DNA from: Portibacter marinus | Lineage (GTDB): Bacteria; Bacteroidota; Bacteroidia; Chitinophagales; Saprospiraceae | NCBI RefSeq assembly: GCF_021533195.1 | Contig: NZ_JAJNKB010000008.1 | Span: forward strand, 124,001-188,000 | Direction of reading: 5' to 3' | Length of the DNA: 64,000 nt | In this document: positions 1 through 9,880 of the stretch, one piece after another | Layout of the letters: each line of letters opens with the position of its first letter | Numbering within the stretch: the first letter of the stretch is position 1 | Notes under the pieces: generated by a model | What the model saw: the letters and a program-made list of their open reading frames with translations, nothing else | Told to the model about the DNA's origin: nothing | Databases searched by the model: none | Program-made: the position numbers and the translations under genes

Positions 1-777
1 ACTGGTATGTTGACTAAGTATCTCGAAGGGGATTATGATCTCGCCTCATCTTTTGTGGTAGGAGATCGACTTAGCGACATGAGACTGGCGGACAACCTGG
101 GAGCCCAGGGGATCTTAATAAATAAAGATATTAACATAACTGGTAATTTCCACAAATGTGATACTTGGAAAGAAATTCATGATTTTTTAGTGCTTGAAAA
201 CAGAACCATCGAACATCAAAGAAATACGAAGGAAACAGAAATTAAGATTGTTTTAAATCTGGATGGAAGTGGGCAAGGTCGGTTCAAAACTGGCCTGGGA
301 TTTTTTGATCATATGCTCGAACAAATTTCAAAGCATGGAGCCATGGATTTGCAGGTTGATGTCAGTGGTGATCTGCAAGTAGACGAGCATCACACCATTG
401 AAGATACAGGGATTGCTCTTGGAGAGGCGTTTTTGTTGGCCCTTGGAAATAAACTGGGGATAGAACGGTATGGTTATATGCTTCCGATGGATGATTGTCT
501 GGCTCAAGTGGCTATAGATTTTGGAGGACGACCCTGGATTGTATGGGACGCTGAATTTAATCGGGAAAAAATTGGCGATATGCCGACGGAAATGTTTTTC
601 CATTTTTTCAAATCGTTTTCTGACGCTTCAAAGTGTAATCTCAACATTAAAGCGGAAGGTAATAATGAACATCACAAAATAGAGGCCATCTTCAAGGCTT
701 TTGCGAGAGCCATTCGCAAGGCAGTGAAACGTGACCCTGAATATATGGTTTTGCCCAGCACGAAAGGAAGTTTATAA
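1..777 (+). CDS. hisB: HisB, histidinol-phosphatase / imidazoleglycerol-phosphate dehydratase, 5'-truncated by the window edge
   Basis: Bifunctional enzyme of histidine biosynthesis: the C-terminal domain dehydrates imidazole-glycerol phosphate and the N-terminal HAD domain removes phosphate from histidinol phosphate. The frame is open from base 1, so the start lies outside the window; the ATG at 7 is internal. The first ~60 residues are the tail of the HAD phosphatase ([14 protein letters not shown], the acidic HAD motif). The remainder is a complete dehydratase domain with its metal-binding signatures [18 protein letters not shown] and [17 protein letters not shown]. It ends with TAA directly followed by the hisH ATG, so it sits in the his operon. 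Identification is firm; only the length of the missing part is unknown. Confidence 0.95.
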   Translation, partial: TGMLTKYLEGDYDLASSFVVGDRLSDMRLADNLGAQGILINKDINITGNFHKCDTWKEIHDFLVLENRTIEHQRNTKETEIKIVLNLDGSGQGRFKTGLGFFDHMLEQISKHGAMDLQVDVSGDLQVDEHHTIEDTGIALGEAFLLALGNKLGIERYGYMLPMDDCLAQVAIDFGGRPWIVWDAEFNREKIGDMPTEMFFHFFKSFSDASKCNLNIKAEGNNEHHKIEAIFKAFARAIRKAVKRDPEYMVLPSTKGSL

Positions 778-1362
778 ATGAGTAAGGTAGTAATCATAGA
801 TTATGGAGCAGGCAATGTCCAATCCGTAAGATTTGCTTTAGAAAGACTAGGCGTCAATGCAGTTCTGACTAACAGAGCAGATGAGATTAGAACAGCCGAC
901 AAAATTATATTTCCGGGTGTTGGTGAAGCTAGAAGTGCTATGGATCAAATTAGCAAGAACAACTTGCATCAAGTGATTCCCACTTTAAAGCAACCTTTTT
1001 TGGGTATTTGTTTAGGTATGCAAATCATATGTTCTTTCTCCGAAGAAAGAAATACCAAATGTCTGGAAATATTTGAAGAAAAAGTAAGGCGTTTTCGGGT
1101 TTCTGGGAAAGTGCCACACATGGGCTGGAACACGGTAAATTTAAAGCCCTCTCTTTTACTTAAGGGAATAACAGACAATGCATACTTTTATTTTGTTCAC
1201 AGTTATTACGCACCGATTTGTGAGCATACCATTGGATCCTGTGATTACGATGTTTCTTTTAGCGCCATATTAGAGAAAGATAATTTCTATGGATGTCAAT
1301 TTCATCCGGAGAAAAGCGCTCAAAATGGTGAAAAGCTCATTCAAAATTTTTTAGAATTATGA
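778..1362 (+). CDS. hisH: HisH, glutaminase subunit of imidazole glycerol phosphate synthase
   Basis: Class I glutamine amidotransferase that releases ammonia from glutamine and feeds it to HisF for the cyclisation step of histidine synthesis. At 194 residues it has family length. The nucleophile Cys78 lies in GICLGMQ, and the other triad residues His176 and Glu178 are in FHPEKS. The oxyanion-region glycines are seen in DYGAGNVQSV near the N terminus. The ATG abuts the hisB stop codon, and the 3' end overlaps hisA by four bases (ATGA), which points to translational coupling. Its partner HisF is two genes downstream. Confidence 0.97.
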   Translation: MSKVVIIDYGAGNVQSVRFALERLGVNAVLTNRADEIRTADKIIFPGVGEARSAMDQISKNNLHQVIPTLKQPFLGICLGMQIICSFSEERNTKCLEIFEEKVRRFRVSGKVPHMGWNTVNLKPSLLLKGITDNAYFYFVHSYYAPICEHTIGSCDYDVSFSAILEKDNFYGCQFHPEKSAQNGEKLIQNFLEL

Positions 1363-2087
1363 GAATTATACCGGCGATCGACATCATCGAAGGCAAAGCA
1401 GTTAGACTTGAAAAAGGGAATTTTCTTAAGAAAAAGGTCTATGCTGATAAGCCATTGGAAGTGGCTAAAAGTTTTGAAGATCATGGTCTACGCTACTTGC
1501 ATTTGGTAGATTTAGATGGTGCTAAAAGTGGACGTGTCATGCATCAAAAAATATTGGAAGAAATAAAATCCGGTACGTCATTAATAGTTGACTATGGAGG
1601 AGGGATCAGAACACTAGAGGACGGAGAATCCCTTAAGGATGCCGGTGCGGATCAAATCAACCTCGGATCAATCGCTGTTAAAAATCTTGTATTGACTGAG
1701 CGTTTTCTTAAGTCTTTCGGACCGGAATTTGTGATATTAAGTCCGGATGTCAAAGGAAAGCAAATTGCAATACATGGCTGGCAAGAAGAATCTGAGGTTC
1801 AAATCTTCGATTTCATAAAAGATTATCACCTCAAAGGCGTCAACTATTTTGTTTGTACAGATATTTCTAAAGATGGTATGTTAGCAGGTAGTTCAGTAGA
1901 TCTCTATAAAGAGATCATTGATAGACAACCCGATATCAAATTGATCGCAAGCGGAGGAGTGACTAAGATACAAGAGCTGGAAGAATTAAAGGAATTAGGG
2001 GTCAATGGAGCCATTATAGGAAAAGCTATCTATGAAGGTAGAATGACCTTGCGAGATCTAGGCCATTTTATAAAAAGCCAGAGTTAA
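1359..2087 (+). CDS. hisA: HisA, ProFAR isomerase
   Basis: Isomerises ProFAR to PRFAR, the fourth step of histidine biosynthesis, in the cytoplasm. The 242-residue protein is a single (beta/alpha)8 barrel. The general-base Asp8 is in the N-terminal RIIPAID strand, and the second acid is in SPDVKG near residue 129. Phosphate-binding glycine loops are visible as DYGGGIRT and ASGGVTK. It overlaps hisH by ATGA at the start and shares the TAATG junction with hisF at the end, so the three genes are tightly coupled. It resembles HisF in fold but lacks the HisF PCLD start, which separates the two paralogues. Confidence 0.96.
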   Translation: MRIIPAIDIIEGKAVRLEKGNFLKKKVYADKPLEVAKSFEDHGLRYLHLVDLDGAKSGRVMHQKILEEIKSGTSLIVDYGGGIRTLEDGESLKDAGADQINLGSIAVKNLVLTERFLKSFGPEFVILSPDVKGKQIAIHGWQEESEVQIFDFIKDYHLKGVNYFVCTDISKDGMLAGSSVDLYKEIIDRQPDIKLIASGGVTKIQELEELKELGVNGAIIGKAIYEGRMTLRDLGHFIKSQS

Positions 2088-2845
2088 TGCTAAGTAAGAG
2101 AATCATACCCTGTCTGGATATTAAAGATGGCAGAACCGTAAAAGGGGTTAATTTTTTAGACCTTGTAGATGCCGGGGATCCAGTAGAACAGGGACGAATT
2201 TACGCTGAACAAGGAGCAGATGAATTGGTTTTCTTAGACATCACTGCCACTGCCGATAAGCGTAAAACAATAGTAGACCTGGTCACCAAGGTGGCCAGGA
2301 ATGTCAATATTCCATTTACCGTTGGTGGTGGAATAAGCAGTGTTGAAGATGCTTACGCAGCCCTCCAGGCTGGAGCTGACAAAGTAAGTATTAATTCCGC
2401 AGCAGTTCGAAGACCAGAGTTGCTAGATGAATGTTCCGCAAATTTTGGCAATCAATGTATCGTATTAGCGGTGGATGCTAAGTTTATAAAAGGGGAGTGG
2501 ATTGTTCATTTAGTAGGTGGCCGCAAAGCGACTGAAGTAAGATTGTATCCATGGATAAAAGAAGCAGTTTCCAGAGGGGCAGGTGAAATATTATTTACGT
2601 CGATGGATCATGATGGGACAAAAAATGGTTTTGCAAATGAAAGTCTGAAAGAGATTTCTATGATGGTCGATGTACCCTTAATTGCCAGTGGGGGCGCAGG
2701 AAGTAAAATTCATTTCAAGGAGGTGTTCGAAAGGGGGCAGGCAGATGCTGCCTTAGCTGCCAGTGTTTTTCACTTTGGTGAAATCAGCATACCAGAATTG
2801 AAAGCCTATCTTGAAAAAGAAAAAATTAATGTTAGAATAAATTAA
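2087..2845 (+). CDS. hisF: HisF, cyclase subunit of imidazole glycerol phosphate synthase
   Basis: Uses ammonia supplied by HisH to convert PRFAR to imidazole-glycerol phosphate and AICAR. The 252-residue (beta/alpha)8 barrel has family length. The catalytic Asp11 lies in [12 protein letters not shown] and the second Asp near residue 130 in LAVDAK. The phosphate loops FTVGGGI and IASGGAGS are intact. The ATG overlaps the hisA stop (TAATG) and hisIE starts one base after the stop codon, so the gene is embedded in the operon. Confidence 0.97.
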   Translation: MLSKRIIPCLDIKDGRTVKGVNFLDLVDAGDPVEQGRIYAEQGADELVFLDITATADKRKTIVDLVTKVARNVNIPFTVGGGISSVEDAYAALQAGADKVSINSAAVRRPELLDECSANFGNQCIVLAVDAKFIKGEWIVHLVGGRKATEVRLYPWIKEAVSRGAGEILFTSMDHDGTKNGFANESLKEISMMVDVPLIASGGAGSKIHFKEVFERGQADAALAASVFHFGEISIPELKAYLEKEKINVRIN

Positions 2846-2846
2846 G

Positions 2847-3455
2847 ATGATCAATTTAAAAAAACAACAGATCGATTTCAATAAAATGGATGGATTAGTT
2901 CCTGCAATCGTGCAGGATAGTCTGACCTCTAAGGTTTTGATGTTGGGATTTATGAATAAAGAAGCTTTTGATAAGACCTTAGAGGATAAAAGGGTGTGTT
3001 TTTACTCCAGAACTAAACAGCGACTCTGGACTAAAGGTGAAGAAAGTGGAAACTATCTATTGGTACAAGAAATGTTGTTGGATTGTGATCAAGACAGTAT
3101 CCTTATCAAGGCCAATCCAAGCGGTCCAGTTTGTCATAAAGGTGATGATACATGTTGGAAGGAGATTAATCAATCAGATCACTTCATTTATGAGCTAGAA
3201 AAGATTGTTGAATCGCGAAAGGACGCCAATCCGCAGAATAGTTATACCGCCTCTCTATTTGCAAGAGGCATCAACAAGGTGGCTCAAAAGGTAGGAGAAG
3301 AGGCTGTCGAATTGGTAATTGAAGCCAAAGATGACAATGATGAACTGTTTCTCAACGAAGCAGCAGACCTCATGTATCACTATCTTGTGCTTTTAAAATA
3401 TAAAGGCCTTGCTCTTTCTGACATTGACAAAAAACTAAAGGAAAGACACAAATAA
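2847..3455 (+). CDS. hisI: HisIE, phosphoribosyl-AMP cyclohydrolase / phosphoribosyl-ATP pyrophosphatase
   Basis: Fusion enzyme carrying out the second and third steps of histidine biosynthesis. Residues ~15-110 are the HisI cyclohydrolase with its zinc cysteines (LDCDQDSILIK and a downstream CHKGDDTCW). Residues ~118-200 are the all-helical HisE pyrophosphohydrolase with the metal-binding helix KVGEEAVELVIEAK and the NEAADLMYHYLVLL helix. The 202-residue length fits the fused form usual in Bacteroidota. It is the last gene of the his operon here. No clear terminator separates it from the next gene, 80 bases downstream. Confidence 0.96.
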   Translation: MINLKKQQIDFNKMDGLVPAIVQDSLTSKVLMLGFMNKEAFDKTLEDKRVCFYSRTKQRLWTKGEESGNYLLVQEMLLDCDQDSILIKANPSGPVCHKGDDTCWKEINQSDHFIYELEKIVESRKDANPQNSYTASLFARGINKVAQKVGEEAVELVIEAKDDNDELFLNEAADLMYHYLVLLKYKGLALSDIDKKLKERHK

Positions 3456-3535
3456 AGATGATTTTTAGGCCTAAATGTTAAATTATTTCGCAGAAAAATA
3501 GAACTTTAAGTCTTATTCTAACTAAAATTTTAATT

Positions 3536-4474
3536 ATGTATAAACTAAGTAAGGGCTTGGCACTGCTTTTAATGCTGGCCACGTTCACATCATCTTGTGT
3601 GAGCAAGAAAAAATTTGTAGATCTTGAAGCTTCAAAATCTGCACTTGAAATGAAATATGAACAACTAAGTGCAGAGAATGAGGAGTGTGAAGATGACAAA
3701 GAAACGCTTGAAACACAACTTGAAAATATGAAAGCGCAGATGCAAATGTCTGAAGCTCAGTATCAGTCTAATCTAAACGCTAAAGACGAGAAGCTTCGAA
3801 TCGTTACGGAAGAATTGGAATATAATAAAAAAACCAATACCAACCTGCTTGACAGACTATCTGATCTTTCCGTAGTAAACAAAGCTGGAGCAGAAAGCAT
3901 TAAAAAGTCTTTGGAGTCTCTCAATCAACAAAGCAGGTACATCCAGGATTTATCTAAAGATGCTCAGCGAAAGGATTCATTGAATCTTGCACTAGTGATG
4001 AACTTAAAGCGGTCTTTAGCTGATGTTAATGATTCTGACATTCAGATCGATGTCAAGAAGGGAGTGGTATTCATCTCTATATCTGATAAGTTATTATTTA
4101 GATCTGGTAGCGCAACTGTTAATAGTGAAGCTAAAAACGTGTTGGCTAAGGTTGCTAAGGTGGTTAATGATCATAGTAATTTTGATATCATTGTAGAAGG
4201 TCATACTGATAATAAAAAAGTGATCGAAGGTGCTACTTTCAGAGACAACTGGGATTTAAGTGTTCAAAGAGCAACTTCCGTTGTAAGAATCCTACAGAAT
4301 GATTATGACGTCAACCCGGCTAGAATGACGGCTGGAGGAAGAAGTGAATATTTGCCTAAAGCCGACAACTCTACGGCAGATGGAAGAGCAACAAATAGAA
4401 GGACAGAAATCATCGTTACTCCTAGACTAGATGAGTTTTTCTCTCTTATGGCTAATTCAGCAGACGGAGAATAA
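3536..4474 (+). CDS. OmpA/MotB-family peptidoglycan-associated lipoprotein with coiled coil
   Basis: Probable outer-membrane lipoprotein that ties the envelope to peptidoglycan. The signal peptide ends in a lipobox (FTSSC, lipidated Cys21). Residues ~28-160 are a charged, heptad-like coiled coil rich in Glu, Lys and Leu. Residues ~175-300 are an OmpA_C domain: LLFRSGSATVNSEAK, the peptidoglycan-binding EGHTDN, and NRRTEIIVTPR. The 312-residue length is usual for this Bacteroidota type. It follows the his operon after 80 bases and is probably transcribed separately. A strong hairpin with a T-tract follows the stop codon. Confidence 0.9.
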   Translation: MYKLSKGLALLLMLATFTSSCVSKKKFVDLEASKSALEMKYEQLSAENEECEDDKETLETQLENMKAQMQMSEAQYQSNLNAKDEKLRIVTEELEYNKKTNTNLLDRLSDLSVVNKAGAESIKKSLESLNQQSRYIQDLSKDAQRKDSLNLALVMNLKRSLADVNDSDIQIDVKKGVVFISISDKLLFRSGSATVNSEAKNVLAKVAKVVNDHSNFDIIVEGHTDNKKVIEGATFRDNWDLSVQRATSVVRILQNDYDVNPARMTAGGRSEYLPKADNSTADGRATNRRTEIIVTPRLDEFFSLMANSADGE

Positions 4475-4489
4475 AAGAAATCAGAGATA

Positions 4490-4533
4490 AAAAAAGGCGA
4501 TTTGATCAAACAAATCGCCTTTTTTCGTTTTTT
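4490..4533. terminator. Intrinsic bidirectional terminator between convergent genes
   Basis: A perfect 15-bp stem (AAAAAAGGCGATTTG, 4490-4504) pairs with 4511-4525 around a six-base loop and is followed by a T-rich run. The A-tract on the left arm gives a U-tract on the other strand too. It sits between the OmpA-type gene and the convergent small lipoprotein gene, whose stop codon lies at its right edge. Confidence 0.9.
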
Positions 4534-4907
4534 TAAATTTTCATGCCTAAAAAGTCGCATTCTTCAGTAACGATTCCGGCCACTTTCTGTTCGTAGTGGA
4601 GGGTTAGCGTTTCATCCAATACAGTCAAACTGCCAGTTGTTCCTGTACCAAGGGCTATATTGTCATCAACTTCCAGCTCGCAACCTTTTATGTCTACAAC
4701 AAGCACATTTCCAAGGAACTCTACTTCAAGTGTTTTATCATCTCTTTTAGAAATGACGACACGAATATCATCTTGATCAGTGAGACCTAACATGCACTCT
4801 GCATCTCCCATATAGGTACCCGTAAAGTCTTCTGCTGGGCATTGTTCCTCTTTTCTACAAGATAGGATGAGCAGTACTGCACAAAGCAGGATTATAAATT
4901 TTTGCAT
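4533..4907 (-). CDS. Small predicted lipoprotein, function unknown
   Basis: A 124-residue protein with a short signal peptide and lipobox (LILSC, Cys17), so it is probably anchored in an outer or periplasmic leaflet. The mature part is a small acidic beta-rich domain (TGTYMGDAECML, VEFLGNVLVVDIKGCEL, LTVLDETLTLHYEQ), resembling the one-domain lipocalin-like lipoproteins common in Bacteroidota. Cysteines at the N- and C-terminal ends of the domain could form disulfides. I do not recognise a specific family. It is monocistronic, and its 3' end shares the bidirectional terminator. Confidence 0.75.
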   Translation of the reverse strand: MQKFIILLCAVLLILSCRKEEQCPAEDFTGTYMGDAECMLGLTDQDDIRVVISKRDDKTLEVEFLGNVLVVDIKGCELEVDDNIALGTGTTGSLTVLDETLTLHYEQKVAGIVTEECDFLGMKI

Positions 4908-5099
4908 AATAATTAAGTTTTCAAATAGTGTAACTGATAATCATAACGTTTTATTTTACAAGTTGTTGACATATAAACCTTAACGTATATTGAGCTCAAC
5001 TTATGTAAAAGACCTATATTTTAAATATTTCAGTATTGAAATACTTAAGGAAGGTTTTATGCTCGACTCAAAGCATTAATGTTTGCAAAACTGGTTTTA

Positions 5100-6410
5100 T
5101 TACCATTTATATTTTTTGAATAGCAAATAAATAGGTATGCCTAACAATGTGAGTCCTATGCCAGCAAAAGATTCAAAGGGTTGGAATATTAGAGTATTCA
5201 ATATAAAAACAGAAGTGATGGATATGAATATCAATGGAATAATGGGATAAAGTGGAACCTTAAAGGGACGCTCTAATTCGGGCTTTCTGACTCTGAGAAC
5301 CAGAACTGCCACGGCTGCAAGTGCCATAAAGGCCACATCCATAAAAGTAGCATAGGTGATAATGCTTTTGAAAGTCTTTCCTGCGATAATAATGATAATA
5401 GCCCATATACCTTGTAGCATAATGGCATTAACAGGTGTGTTAAATCTAGCATGTACTTTACTTAAGGATTGCAGAAATACGCCATCTTTAGCCATCGCGT
5501 AGTATACCCTTGGTGCAGACATGGAATAAATACTGATCGTACCGAAGATCGAAATCAGAACTATTCCAGATACTAACTTACCGCCCATTTCCATGTATTG
5601 TGATACTGCATCTCCAGCGACTCTTCCTGAGGCTGCCATCTCTTCAAGGGGTAAAAAAATCATGTAGGCGCAATTAATCAAAATGTACACTATGGTGACG
5701 ATTAAGGCTCCCAATATCATTGCCTTTGGGACATTGATCGTCGGATTGACTGTTTCAGAAGCCAGGTATGAAGCATGATGCCATCCACCAAATGACCAGA
5801 GCACTCCTATCAAAGCAAGAAAAAAAGCTGAAATTAAATGACCATCAAACGACAAAGCACCCTGCCATTCTGGACTTGGTTGATCACCTAAAAGATAACT
5901 AAAGGAAAATAGAACGATGAGAATCATCGCACTTAACTTTAGTACAGTAAACACATTTGAAAATAGTTGACTGATGTTAACCCCTAAACAATTAACCATA
6001 CTTAAGAGTGCAATCAATATGATGGAAATATATAATTTGTATGCTTCCAGAAGAGGAAAAAAGAATACCAGGTAATCTGAGAAAGCCATTGACAATGCAG
6101 CTAATGCTCCAGTATTTACTGCGAGGAGTATGATCCATCCGTATAGGAATCCAAATATTTCTCCATAAGTCTCGCGAAGGAAAACATAAACTCCTCCAGC
6201 TTTTGGGAACATGCTTCCTAATTCAGCTAGTGACAATGCGCCGGTAAAGGCGATTACACCGCCGCAAACCCATACCATGATGATCCAAAATTGATTTGGA
6301 ATGGCTTGTGCTACAACAGCGGGAGTGACAAAGATGCCGGCACCTATGCATGATCCTACCGCGATCATAGTGAGTCCAAAGAGGGTTATCTTCTTTTGCA
6401 GCTTATCCAT
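5100..6410 (-). CDS. APC-superfamily amino acid permease
   Basis: Inner-membrane transporter, probably a proton-coupled amino acid importer or an antiporter. The 436-residue protein has about twelve hydrophobic segments. The first carries the APC substrate-binding motif GSCIGAGIF, and the conserved stretch PKAGGVYVFLRETYGE follows near residue 70. Segment six has FGGWHHASYLASETVNP, typical of the LAT/AAT-like branch. Substrate specificity cannot be read from the sequence. It is divergent from the aminotransferase gene, with 56 bases between the two starts, which suggests a link in amino acid use. Confidence 0.88.
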   Translation of the reverse strand: MDKLQKKITLFGLTMIAVGSCIGAGIFVTPAVVAQAIPNQFWIIMVWVCGGVIAFTGALSLAELGSMFPKAGGVYVFLRETYGEIFGFLYGWIILLAVNTGALAALSMAFSDYLVFFFPLLEAYKLYISIILIALLSMVNCLGVNISQLFSNVFTVLKLSAMILIVLFSFSYLLGDQPSPEWQGALSFDGHLISAFFLALIGVLWSFGGWHHASYLASETVNPTINVPKAMILGALIVTIVYILINCAYMIFLPLEEMAASGRVAGDAVSQYMEMGGKLVSGIVLISIFGTISIYSMSAPRVYYAMAKDGVFLQSLSKVHARFNTPVNAIMLQGIWAIIIIIAGKTFKSIITYATFMDVAFMALAAVAVLVLRVRKPELERPFKVPLYPIIPLIFISITSVFILNTLIFQPFESFAGIGLTLLGIPIYLLFKKYKW

Positions 6411-6435
6411 TCCGAATCAAAATACAATTTTCTTT

Positions 6436-6443
6436 TATCTTCG
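6436..6443 (+). promoter_or_regulatory. Possible -7 element of the aminotransferase promoter
   Basis: TATCTTCG differs at one position from the Bacteroidota -7 consensus TAnnTTTG. It lies 23 bases upstream of the aminotransferase ATG in the 56-bp divergent gap. I see no clear -33 TTTG at the right distance, so this is a weak call. Confidence 0.35.
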
Positions 6444-6466
6444 CACCTTCCTTAAATACGAATCAC

Positions 6467-7768
6467 ATGAGGCAGGATTTGATTAGCCCGGGAGCTAAAG
6501 AATTACAATATGAAATCAGGGGTATTGTAAAAAAAGCAGAGCAACTGGAACGTCTAGGTTTACAGGTTTTCAATGAAAATATAGGTGATCCGATCGCTAA
6601 AAATCACAAGATGCCTTTGTGGATTAAGGATATTTTGAAAGATCTTTTAGATAGAGACGAAACATACGGTTATTGTCATTCGAAAGGTGTTTTTGAAACA
6701 AGATCTTATTTAGCGAAAAAGAACAATGAGAAAAATGGTGTACAGATAACCCCTGAGGATATTATTTTTTTCAATGGCCTCGGAGACGCGATTTCTAAAG
6801 TATACCAATTTCTTTTGCCTAATTCAAGAGTGATCGGGCCTTCACCTGCTTATTCTACCCATTCCTCAGCTGAAGCCGCTCATGCCAATGATCAACCAGT
6901 GACCTATTACCTCGATCCTGATAATGGCTGGTTACCCGATTTGCAGGATCTGTATTTAAAAGTGAAGTACAATCCTAATATTGTTGGAATACTCATTATC
7001 AATCCAGATAACCCTACCGGGATGGTATATCCTGAAGAAGTTTTGCTTAAAATGATTGCCATTGCAAAAGAGTTTGACTTATTCATCATTGCAGACGAAA
7101 TATATCTTAATATTCTATATAATGGCGCTATTTCTAAGTCAATAGCAGAATTGATTGGTGATCTTCCGGCCATTTCCATGAAAGGCATATCTAAAGAGAT
7201 TCCGTGGCCTGGTGCAAGATGTGGATGGACTGAGTTTTACAATCGAGAGAAAGACCCAGCATTTGCTCGATTGTGCAAAGCGTTGGAGGATGCGAAAATG
7301 ATTGAAGTTTGTTCTACAAAACTTCCGCAAATGGCCATTCCACTAATTATGGAACATCCGAATTATGCAAAGTACCGACAAGAGGTAAATAAAAGAATTG
7401 GGGAGAGGAGCGTCATTATTTCCGAAATTCTTAAGGATGTGAAAGGTATTAGATTTAATCCTACCTATGGGGCCTTTTATAATACCATTATTTTTGACGA
7501 GGGAGTGCTTCATCGTAATCAATCTCTCAAAGTCCAGAACGAACAAATGGCGAAACTTCTGGATATTTGGCTGAAAGATGATATTTCATTGGACAAACGG
7601 TTTGTTTATAATCTGCTGGTTTCCAAGGGAATTTGTGTGGTTCCGGTTTCTTCTTTTTGCTCAGATCTTCTTGGATTCAGAGTAACTCTCTTAGAGGAAG
7701 ACGAACAGAAGCTCAGATATATTTTTAACGAAATAAAGTCAGGAATCGAAGAGTACCTGAAGCTCTGA
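6467..7768 (+). CDS. Class I/II PLP-dependent aminotransferase
   Basis: Cytosolic fold-type I aminotransferase, probably acting on aspartate-, alanine- or aromatic-type amino acids. Signatures are the substrate-loop ETYGYCHSKG, the PLP-contacting INPDNPTG near residue 182, the Asp in IADEIYLNILYNG and the Schiff-base lysine in MKGISKEIPWPGARCGW. A C-terminal region with VPVSSFCSDLLGFRVTLLE closes the small domain. At 433 residues it is slightly longer than typical AspC-like enzymes. It is transcribed away from the APC permease. The exact substrate remains open. Confidence 0.9.
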   Translation: MRQDLISPGAKELQYEIRGIVKKAEQLERLGLQVFNENIGDPIAKNHKMPLWIKDILKDLLDRDETYGYCHSKGVFETRSYLAKKNNEKNGVQITPEDIIFFNGLGDAISKVYQFLLPNSRVIGPSPAYSTHSSAEAAHANDQPVTYYLDPDNGWLPDLQDLYLKVKYNPNIVGILIINPDNPTGMVYPEEVLLKMIAIAKEFDLFIIADEIYLNILYNGAISKSIAELIGDLPAISMKGISKEIPWPGARCGWTEFYNREKDPAFARLCKALEDAKMIEVCSTKLPQMAIPLIMEHPNYAKYRQEVNKRIGERSVIISEILKDVKGIRFNPTYGAFYNTIIFDEGVLHRNQSLKVQNEQMAKLLDIWLKDDISLDKRFVYNLLVSKGICVVPVSSFCSDLLGFRVTLLEEDEQKLRYIFNEIKSGIEEYLKL

Positions 7769-7779
7769 AATGCTGTATT

Positions 7780-9876
7780 TTATTCTATGATTTCTTCTTC
7801 TACCTCTTCTTGCTGGAATATTTCATTCAGTCTCTTCATGTAATAGTAAGTTTCGGTCTGTGATCTGATGGCCAGATCGTCTTTATCTGACTTGTATTCA
7901 TTGTTTTTCTCATGATGTATAAGTCTGGCTTTGACATTGTCAGAGAGTTGAATTCGGATTAGGTCCAATAAAACTTGTCTGATATCTTCATCATAGATGG
8001 GCAGTACAGTTTCAATTCTGTGATCAAGATTACGTACCATCCAGTCCGCAGAAGAAATGTAAATGTCCCTTTTACCTTGATTGTAGAAAATGAAAATTCT
8101 GGCGTGCTCAAGAAAGCGATCCACGATGCTGATCGCCTCAATATTTTCGCTAAGTCCCGGAATTCCCGGTTTAAGGCTACAAATACCTCTGATAATCAAT
8201 TTAATCTGAACTCCTGCCTTAGAAGCTTTGTAAAGTTCATCTATCATCATTGGATCTTGTAAGCTATTCATCTTTAAAACAATCAAGGCTTCTCCACCAT
8301 CTCTTGCAATCCTTATTTCTTTTCTTATCAATTGTATGAGCTGTTCTTTCATACCGAATTTTCCAACCAGTAAATGTTTGAATGGGGTAGTCGGTTTTTT
8401 CTGCATTTCCAGATAAGAAAATAGCCTGGTTACTTCATTGGTAATCCTGGTGTCTTTTGTGAAAATTCCGATATCAGAATAGATCTTAGCGGTGTCTTCA
8501 TGAAAATTGCCTGTACTTAAATAAGCATAGATACTGGGCTTGGTTTCTTCAATTCTTCTGACAATGGCCATTTTAGCGTGTACTTTAATACCCGGAATAC
8601 TGTAGTAGACATTGACGCCAGCAGCTTCCAGTTTCTCTCCCCATTGTAGATTTGCTTCTTCATCAAACCTGGCTTTGACTTCAATAAAAGCTGATACATG
8701 CTTGCCCAAACTAACAGCCTCTAAGAGTGCATTCATGATTCTAGACACACTTGCAACCCTGTATTGTACGATTTTTATGTGCGTGACATTCGGATCGACT
8801 GCGGCCTGTTCGAAAAATTGAATGACTGATTCATAGGATTGGTAAGGCACATGAATAAAGTGATCACGCTCTGAGATACGATTGAAAATATTCTTACCTT
8901 CTAAAGCAGGGTAGGGAAGTGGAGGAAAAGGTATATTGGTCAAATGCTTGTGACCAAAAGACGGGAACTTGAAAAAATCAAAATTGTTGTGGTATCGACC
9001 TTCCGGTAGTAAGTCAAATTCACCTAAATCAAAAACCTTAATCAGATATTTCAAGAAGGGTTTGTCCATTTCCCGATCGTATACCATGCGAGAGGCCGGT
9101 CCTACCTGTCTCTTGTTGAGTGAATGCTTGATTTTAGCGATTAAGTCTCCGGAGTATTCATCGTCGATATACAGTTCAGCATCACGTGTCAATTTGATGG
9201 AATACGTGTCGATAATCTCATAACCGGGAAATATCCATTTGACACAGTGTCTGACGATGTCGTCCAGAAGTATCAACTCATTAAATTTGTCTTCTGATGA
9301 AGGGAGAATGATGAAACGATCCAATTGATCTGAAGGAATTTTAACGATGGCATAATTCACCTTATCGTTAGACCTATCCCTCATGTGAATGGCCAAGTAC
9401 AAAGAAGCGTTATTGAGAAAAGGTTTGATCTTGTCTTCTACAAGGAGTACCGGCTGTACAAATGGCAAAAGATTTTGATTAAAATAGTCTTCTACGAAAG
9501 CTTTTTGTTCCTCATTGAGATCTAGTCTTCTGAGAACTCTGATTCCGTTCTGCTCTAATTCCGGTATAAATTGATTTTCAAAGATAGAGCTGATTTCCTC
9601 CTGCTGCCTGTTAACCTTGTCAAGTATCTGTTTTAATAATGCTTCTGGTGCAAATTCTAATTCTCTTTTCGTTTTTTTACCGGCTCTCATTAGATTACGA
9701 TGATTCGCCACTCTAACTCTAAAAAATTCGTCCAGATTAGAAGAGTATATGGCCATGAACTTTATTCTTTCAAGTAAGGGAAGCGACTTGTCTTTGGCTT
9801 CCTGCAATACCCTGTAATTAAAATCCAGCCAGCTCAGATCTCTGTGGATGTAGTTTTCTAACACTTCTTCAGCCAT
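7780..9876 (-). CDS. ppk1: Polyphosphate kinase 1
   Basis: Reversibly polymerises the gamma-phosphate of ATP into inorganic polyphosphate through a phosphohistidine intermediate. The 698-residue length and all four domains fit PPK1: an N-terminal helical domain (RDLSWLDFNYRVLQEA), a head domain, and two C-terminal PLD-like domains. The phosphohistidine motif is IKVHAKMAIVRR, and the second conserved His is in FLEHARIFIFYN. The acidic C-terminal tail (EVEEEIIE) is extra. It is the last gene of a leftward unit, four bases after the DUF72 gene. The gene ends within 12 bases of the convergent aminotransferase, with no terminator between them. Confidence 0.96.
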   Translation of the reverse strand: MAEEVLENYIHRDLSWLDFNYRVLQEAKDKSLPLLERIKFMAIYSSNLDEFFRVRVANHRNLMRAGKKTKRELEFAPEALLKQILDKVNRQQEEISSIFENQFIPELEQNGIRVLRRLDLNEEQKAFVEDYFNQNLLPFVQPVLLVEDKIKPFLNNASLYLAIHMRDRSNDKVNYAIVKIPSDQLDRFIILPSSEDKFNELILLDDIVRHCVKWIFPGYEIIDTYSIKLTRDAELYIDDEYSGDLIAKIKHSLNKRQVGPASRMVYDREMDKPFLKYLIKVFDLGEFDLLPEGRYHNNFDFFKFPSFGHKHLTNIPFPPLPYPALEGKNIFNRISERDHFIHVPYQSYESVIQFFEQAAVDPNVTHIKIVQYRVASVSRIMNALLEAVSLGKHVSAFIEVKARFDEEANLQWGEKLEAAGVNVYYSIPGIKVHAKMAIVRRIEETKPSIYAYLSTGNFHEDTAKIYSDIGIFTKDTRITNEVTRLFSYLEMQKKPTTPFKHLLVGKFGMKEQLIQLIRKEIRIARDGGEALIVLKMNSLQDPMMIDELYKASKAGVQIKLIIRGICSLKPGIPGLSENIEAISIVDRFLEHARIFIFYNQGKRDIYISSADWMVRNLDHRIETVLPIYDEDIRQVLLDLIRIQLSDNVKARLIHHEKNNEYKSDKDDLAIRSQTETYYYMKRLNEIFQQEEVEEEIIE

Positions 9877-9880
9877 AGTT